This document shows positions 58,851 to 64,000 of a stretch of 64,000 bases of DNA, one piece after another. The notes beneath the pieces are model-generated. The model saw nothing but the letters and a program-made list of their open reading frames with translations. It was not told the DNA's origin and ran no database searches. Both the position numbers and the translations under genes were made by a program. Source of the DNA: Candidatus Didemnitutus mandela (GTDB lineage: Bacteria > Verrucomicrobiota > Verrucomicrobiia > Opitutales > Opitutaceae); the NCBI GenBank assembly GCA_002591725.1, contig NJAL01000004.1, forward strand, positions 122,036 through 186,035, read 5' to 3'. Each line of letters begins with the position of its first letter. Within the stretch, counting starts at the first letter, position 1.

Positions 58851-61800
58851 TTGGTGGTGGAACTAGCTGTTCGCTCGGGCGAGATGTTTTCGCCTTAGCG
58901 CCGCGATGATAGTTTAACGGCACGAACAAGGGAACTGTTACCACGGGCCTTACTAAAGAGTCGGGACGTGCGCTAGCGGAGTGGTATATCGCCAATAGCC
59001 AACACGCTCGTTGGCTACGGACGCAGTTCGGAGGCTCTCTATTTTTGTTTTATATATCCGGTTCCGAACAAATTTTCCTTACGGTCGGACGTGACCGATG
59101 ATAATAGGGCCGCGATTTTGGCCGAGAAGACAAGCGGGGCGGTTGGCGCTTCTTACCTCCTTATCAACAATGCCGCACTGGTGAACGACCCGGTGCGGCT
59201 CTGGAAAACCAAGGCGCTGGAATTTGAGCGGCTGGCGGATGCTAAAGATCAAGGAGGGACGAACCGTCTTTCGTACCTTTCCCCCGCGATGACGGAGCGG
59301 GATGGCGGTGTCGTTGTGGCGCCTAAGCTCTGGTTGCTGCTGCAGGACGTTGCCGGAGTTGGCACCTTGTTGTTTGTTGTGCGGCGGAATATGTAGGCGA
59401 AGGGCTGACCAAGGCGCTCGTGTAGGAGTTGCCGCGAATGGCTGGCGGCGGTACCCGCTGAATTCCGGTGTGATCGGAGCCGATATGCTGCGCCAATGTC
59501 GGAGCGAAGGCACGGTACAGCTACCAGAAGGCGGACGTGTGGGATAAATGCTGCCGCACCCTTCATCCTATCACTTAGCCGGAAGCACAATAGTCAGTCA
59601 GCCAGTATCGAAACTTTCAAGGACTGACCGCGCTGGCTGATCGCAATCCTCATCGCAATTTGCTACCCTTGAGATACTCGTTGAATAAATCGATGAAATG
59701 GATCTGCTTGTGCATCCTGATCACGGCAGCTTCTACGCCCGCCATCTGCGGTACCGAGCATCGGCAGCAGTTCATATGGCTTTCTGGAGCGGAAAAGGGT
59801 GGGCTGAGTGTTGGAAAATACGACGTTGTTCTCCCTGAATCCGCGCACGACGAACAAAGGGGCGCTGCAGCTTAATATTAGAAAACGTTGCTGACGCGGT
59901 AGGCTTCCGTGTATTACTGCGGGAGTCCAAAGTGGCGTTCTGTTTAGAAGGTGTTGTAGCTTCCCCACGTAACCTGGACGGTGCCGACGGACTAGACTCT
60001 AAAATATCCCGACGGCGGATTGTGGTAATCGTGTTGGAATAGCCGTCGAAGGATCAGCCGCGGGCGCTGGTTCGCTTCAAGTCCATTTCGTGGTATTGCG
60101 TAGAAAACGCTTGGAGTTTCCCGGTTTGGTTGTACAGGGGACGTCGATCAGGCTGCTCCATATGATGTGTTGCCAGTCGCAGACCTCGGGGTTTGCGACT
60201 GTCTCTCTCTCATATAGGCGATGTCGGCTTCCTTCTTCACTGCGGTTACGCTGCGATAAACAAACCCAGCAGCATAAACACGCAGACGAGGTTGCTTTTG
60301 GCGTCTCGCAACTGCTACCCCCTCTGGTTTTCGGCGCTCCAGAGAAAACGCTTTTCATTTTTTAGCCAGATTGGTATCGACGAATTATTTTCGAGATTAA
60401 GCTAGACCAGTCGGTTTCGCGCAGAACCTGAAGTGCCTTGCTGGTGGCAGGGCCGTCTAAGAGGGGACCTGTTCTTGCTGAGCCTGGCTTTGCACGAACA
60501 ATGTTATCGATAATCCTGGTTTTCCCGTGTTACCCGAGTTAAGTAGGGGTATTTATTCGGTATTCTACTGAATTCCAGCGGGTTTCGCTACCGCTGGCGG
60601 CGACGTCCCACCAAGGCGGACTTTAGCCTTTGCCAAGACAGCCTTTGGGTAGGAAAATTATTGTAGCGGCTGCTATGGGTGAAGTGGGTCGGCAATGAAT
60701 CGGGTTTCGAATGGCGAGTTGCCGGTTCCCTGATAAGCGAGCCAGCGAAATCTGGAATATCACAAAAAGTCCTCGCTCCGGTCCACTTGCTCTTGTGCCG
60801 AGAAACTCGGTGAGGTTATGAGAGAGGTTCTCGGTCGTCCCGGAAGCGATCAGCGGGCTCGGTGTTTGTAACAACGTCGACTATGTGCGATTTGCCCGCC
60901 TTAACGGCCGCGACCAGCTGGCCATCGGGGAGAAACGCGGGGCGATCCAGCTTTGGCGGAGAAGGCCGGTGACTTTCGAGGTGGCGCGGTTCACAACTTA
61001 GAGGGTCCCCTCTGCAGTGTGACGAGCAGGCTGCTGTCTTCTTCGGTGAGGTCGAAGCGATCGAATCTCTTGAGGCTGAGCTGGACGCGTTTGCGGCGGA
61101 CTTTTCTTCTCGGCGCTGTGATCACCGAGGATCTGCACTTTGGTAATCTAGCTTAGGCTTTTGTCTTCTTGCTAGGTTTAATCGTGGGGTTACAAATACA
61201 AGGATCGTGCGGGCCGGCCCAGGAAAATTAAAAAAACTCCATCAGACATGAGCTGTGATGGCAACCGACTTGACCGGAAAGAGCTACGAACCTTGGCCAA
61301 GGTTCGAAAGTAGGCAAGCTGGCTATCTTCTATGGTGGATAACTCAGCGAGAACACGCCGTCTAGCGAGACGCTTAGCCTTAAGCAAAGTGCTGAGCGGA
61401 GACATAACACTATTGGCGTTGGTGGCGAATCGATGAGAATGGCCAACCGGTGCTGTCATTCGCGATCGAAGCTTGCACAGAGGGCGCCAAATTCGGCGGT
61501 TTGTACAGATCTGGCCGGAAAACTTGGTCGAGGTCGCGGGCAAAGAGCTTGTAGAATGGCTGAGCAACGTCGGACTTGGCATCCTCGTTGAACGAAGGGC
61601 ACATACCTTTGTCCGTTGCTGGCTTTAATCGTGAACTGGCTGGCTTACTAGCAGCAGGCTATCGATTTCGGTGACCGGTCAGTTGCTTTGACCGGTATCC
61701 TGAGGAAAAGTGTGCAAGCTTGCCGGTGATCTAGGCAATATCCGCCGCAGTATCGCTGTTGGCGATGCCAAGCAAGATCATCAAACCGCAGACGATTACC

Positions 61801-61931
61801 CTGGAGGTGTGTCCTGCGACGGCGTTCGCTGATGAGACTTGCTGAATCACAGCGTGCGGTTGAGCGATCGGAAAAACGTAAAAGAGAGACACACAGACCG
61901 AAAAATAAGTCGTAAGAAACCTGTTCTGGCC
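58851..61931. other. About 3 kb of unread degenerate DNA
   Basis: Plus-strand pieces near 59085-59400 (ILAEKTSGAVGASYLLINNA, DPVRLWKTKALEFERLAD, GVVVAPKLWLLLQDVAGVG) and 59700 look like coding fossils, as do minus-strand pieces near 61060-61110 (KRVQLSLKRFDRFDLTEEDS) and 61500-61560 (PFYKLFARDLDQVFRPDLYK). I do not recognise any of these families. Confidence 0.4.
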
Positions 61932-63116
61932 TCACGGCATCCGCACGTGAGGTTCGATATCCATTTCGTAATCGATTCCCTGAACGCCGAAGCCAAACAG
62001 TTTTAGAAATTCATTGCGGTAGCCAGCGGCGTCGGTGAGATCACCGAGATTCTCGGTGGTGACCTGTGGCCAGATTTTGGAGACTGCAGCCTGGACATCT
62101 GCACGCATTTCCCAGTCGTCGATCCGTAAGCGACCTTCGGCGTCAAGGTGCGGCTGGCTGCCATTATAGAGTTGGGAGGCGAAAAGCCGTTGCATTTGCT
62201 CGATGCAGCCCTCGTGAAGCCCTTTTTCTTTCATTACCTTGTAAAGAATAAAAATGTAGAGGGGAACTACTGGGATTGCAGAGCTTGCTTGGGTGACGAG
62301 AGCTTTGTTCACGGAAATAAAGGCACGACCCCCGATGGACTTTAGACTCTTGTGGATGGCACGGGCGGCGCGTTCGAGATCGATCTTTGCGCGACCGATG
62401 GTACCGTCTTTGTAGATCGGCCACGTGTATTTTGTCCCGATGTAGGAATAGGCAACCGCAGTAGCACCTGGCGCGAGCAGTTGCGCATCAGCGAGGGCTT
62501 TCATCCACATTTCCCAATCTTCTCCACCCATAACGGCGATAGTATCAGCGATACCTTGGTTGTCCGCCGGCTTAATCGTGACTTCGCTGACAAGCCCCTT
62601 GTCGGTATCGACGGTCTTGTTGGTGTAGGGTGTGCCGATGGGTTGTAGCGTTGATTTATGTACGGCTCCCGTTTTCGGGTGTTGCCGGCGTGGCGCGGCG
62701 AGCGAATAAACGACGAGGTCGATCGACCCCATATCGCGCGCGATGATTTCCATGGCTTGTTGCTTGGTCGCATCCGAAAAGGCATCGCCATTGATGTTTG
62801 CGGTGTAGAGACCGACCTTAAGGGCTGCTTGGGTAAGGGCAACTGTGTTATACCAACCGGGGCTAGCGGGGTGGCCTTCCTCCGAGGGCCGTTCTAAAAA
62901 AACACCGAGGGTTTTGGCATTGCAGCCGAACACAGTGACGATGCGGGATGCGAGACCGTACCCGGCCGAGGCTCCGATGATCAGCACATTTCGAGGGCCA
63001 CGCGTAATCAGGCCCTTGCTTTTCACGCAATCGATCTGTCCTTGGACGTGGGCGGCGCAGCCTGCAGGGTGTGCAGTCACGCAAACGAAGCTGCGGACCT
63101 TTGGCTTGATAATCAT
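61932..63116 (-). CDS. fabV: Enoyl-[acyl-carrier-protein] / trans-2-enoyl-CoA reductase FabV
   Basis: Reduces the trans-2-enoyl chain in the last step of each fatty-acid elongation cycle. The 394-residue protein has the FabV hallmarks: NAD-binding GASAGYGLASR near residue 48 and the Tyr-x8-Lys active site with Tyr235 and Lys244 (TWPIYKDGTIGRAKIDLE). The usual closing segment GVDYEADVE appears as GIDYEMDIE. Length is normal. Start ATG 63116. FabV is the triclosan-insensitive type of enoyl reductase; no other type is seen in the window. Confidence 0.96.
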   Translation of the reverse strand: MIIKPKVRSFVCVTAHPAGCAAHVQGQIDCVKSKGLITRGPRNVLIIGASAGYGLASRIVTVFGCNAKTLGVFLERPSEEGHPASPGWYNTVALTQAALKVGLYTANINGDAFSDATKQQAMEIIARDMGSIDLVVYSLAAPRRQHPKTGAVHKSTLQPIGTPYTNKTVDTDKGLVSEVTIKPADNQGIADTIAVMGGEDWEMWMKALADAQLLAPGATAVAYSYIGTKYTWPIYKDGTIGRAKIDLERAARAIHKSLKSIGGRAFISVNKALVTQASSAIPVVPLYIFILYKVMKEKGLHEGCIEQMQRLFASQLYNGSQPHLDAEGRLRIDDWEMRADVQAAVSKIWPQVTTENLGDLTDAAGYRNEFLKLFGFGVQGIDYEMDIEPHVRMP

Positions 63117-63213
63117 ATATGTATATTCCCACCGCCAGGGGGGGAGGCAAGTACCAAGTCTCCTCTTAAAAATTATGCTTGCCAGCGGGATCTGTGCAAC
63201 GGGTAGCCCGGGG

Positions 63214-63860
63214 TCATTTGTTCGAAAGCAAAACCGGATCTGCGGCCTCCGGCGCGCCGCGCTTTCTTTCGATGCAAATTGCGAAGGCGGCCGCCTGTTT
63301 TCCGCTGATTGGGTTTAAAAGGGAAAGGAGAGGGTAAGCCGGCTTGGAATTGCCGAGGTTAAAAATACCGCCGTTGACCGGTTCGTTGCGGTCGGAGTCA
63401 TCGATCTAAATTTGATAGCCCCCGATTGGGCCTACGGGCGGGAGTTTTTCAATTTTGAACAATTCCGCTTGTTGCGAGGCATCCCACACAACAATCGCTT
63501 GGGTTTGGTCAAGATTTCTGGCCGGAGGCTGGAGAAGACGGTGACCTTCAAACGACCTAAATTTGTTTGCTCGCGCATTTCGCGCCCGAGGTCATTAATC
63601 ACTTTTTTCAGCGAAGATTGTTGTTCCTTAGAATGACTCCGGCAACTTGAGCGAAAACCAGAACCACAGTTTAAGTTTAACGTTCCGTGTACAGCGATGC
63701 ACAGCGAAGTACTTTTGGAGCGAAATTTAGGATCTTGGCTGGAGCACCATATCGTATGCGACAGTAAGTTTAAAGGGCAAGGCAATAAGAGGGTGGCGTC
63801 AAACGTCGGGTTGTTGAGTGGAGAGAATGGACTCGGTGAGAGTCTATGAGTCAAAAGATG
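63214..63860 (-). pseudogene. Remnant of an RskA-family anti-sigma factor
   Basis: The minus strand reads AIVVWDASQQAELFKIEKL then PPVGPIGGYQI, NEPVNGGIFNLGN (63350-63500), and a C-terminal NPISGKQAAAFAICIERKRG ending SNK at TGA 63214. This is the conserved periplasmic RskA domain (VVVWD...LPPLPPGKxYQLWVID...GxF...FAISxExxGG). The N-terminal sigma-binding part and membrane helix are not readable, and frames shift, so the gene is dead. No partner ECF sigma factor is visible here. Confidence 0.75.
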
Positions 63861-63891
63861 TGTTTTCAAAACAGGCGGCAAGCGCCTGCGC

Positions 63892-64000
63892 CTAGAGCAG
63901 CGCGAGGCCGGTGAAGCCCAAGATAAACAGAAAGGCGAAAACGTCGCCTACCGTTCTCGAGTGGTGGACCCAAAAATAATGGGCGCAGTCTTGTGTGGGC
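63892..64000 (-). CDS. C-terminal end of an unidentified membrane protein, cut by the window edge
   Basis: A minus-strand frame runs from the window edge to a TAG stop at 63892-63894. It gives 35 residues with one hydrophobic segment, DVFAFLFILGFTGLALL, preceded by HYFWVHHSRTVG. The composition is that of a last transmembrane helix. The family is not recognised and it could be a fossil like its neighbour. Confidence 0.35.
   Translation of the reverse strand, partial: PTQDCAHYFWVHHSRTVGDVFAFLFILGFTGLALL

Overview
The window looks like chromosome from a host-restricted, genome-reducing bacterium of the Verrucomicrobia, probably order Opitutales. The protein sequences point there: a six-domain S1 protein, a fused SecDF, a lexA/dnaE2 cassette, and McsA-McsB-ClpC without CtsR. 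A tunicate-type Opitutaceae symbiont such as 'Candidatus Didemnitutus' would fit, but that name is inference from memory and was not tested. Only about 30 kb of the 64 kb (roughly 47%) is intact coding sequence. The rest is mostly wreckage that can still be read when the three frames of one strand are joined. I recognise more than 20 pseudogenes.

Layout. 1-4.7 kb: a cut gene end, aguB-aguA and rpsA. 5.3-8.1 kb (minus): a ruined LolD/MacB-type ABC exporter. 8.7-15.6 kb: a sigma-70 gene carrying an in-frame 27-bp tandem duplication, trpE pseudogene, glmS, glgC pseudogene and lgt. 15.7-19.8 kb: gcvT-gcvH followed by a dead sugar ABC importer (binding protein plus two permeases). 20-27.7 kb: a degenerate repeat protein, typA and dead two-component genes. 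27.7-37.1 kb: hrpB, a dead lexA/dnaE2 mutagenesis cassette and speA. 37.2-42.1 kb: yajC-secDF-recJ and tRNA-Arg. 42.2-51.3 kb: hpf and rluA-like pseudogenes, gltX, glnS, coaX pseudogene and a CBS-type pyrophosphatase. 51.6-58.9 kb: a pseudopilin remnant, mcsA-mcsB-clpC, and exbB/exbD pseudogenes. 59-64 kb: unread wreckage, fabV, an RskA-like anti-sigma pseudogene and a cut gene end.

What survives is information processing (rpsA, gltX, glnS, tRNA-Arg, typA, recJ), protein export and envelope (yajC, secDF, lgt, glmS), fatty-acid synthesis (fabV), protein quality control (mcsAB-clpC) and a complete arginine-to-putrescine route (speA, aguA, aguB). What has died is what a free-living cell needs: sensing, sugar uptake, TonB energisation, glycogen, tryptophan, pantothenate kinase III, ribosome hibernation and SOS mutagenesis. 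Small tandem duplications of 26-27 bp recur and suggest continuing replication slippage.
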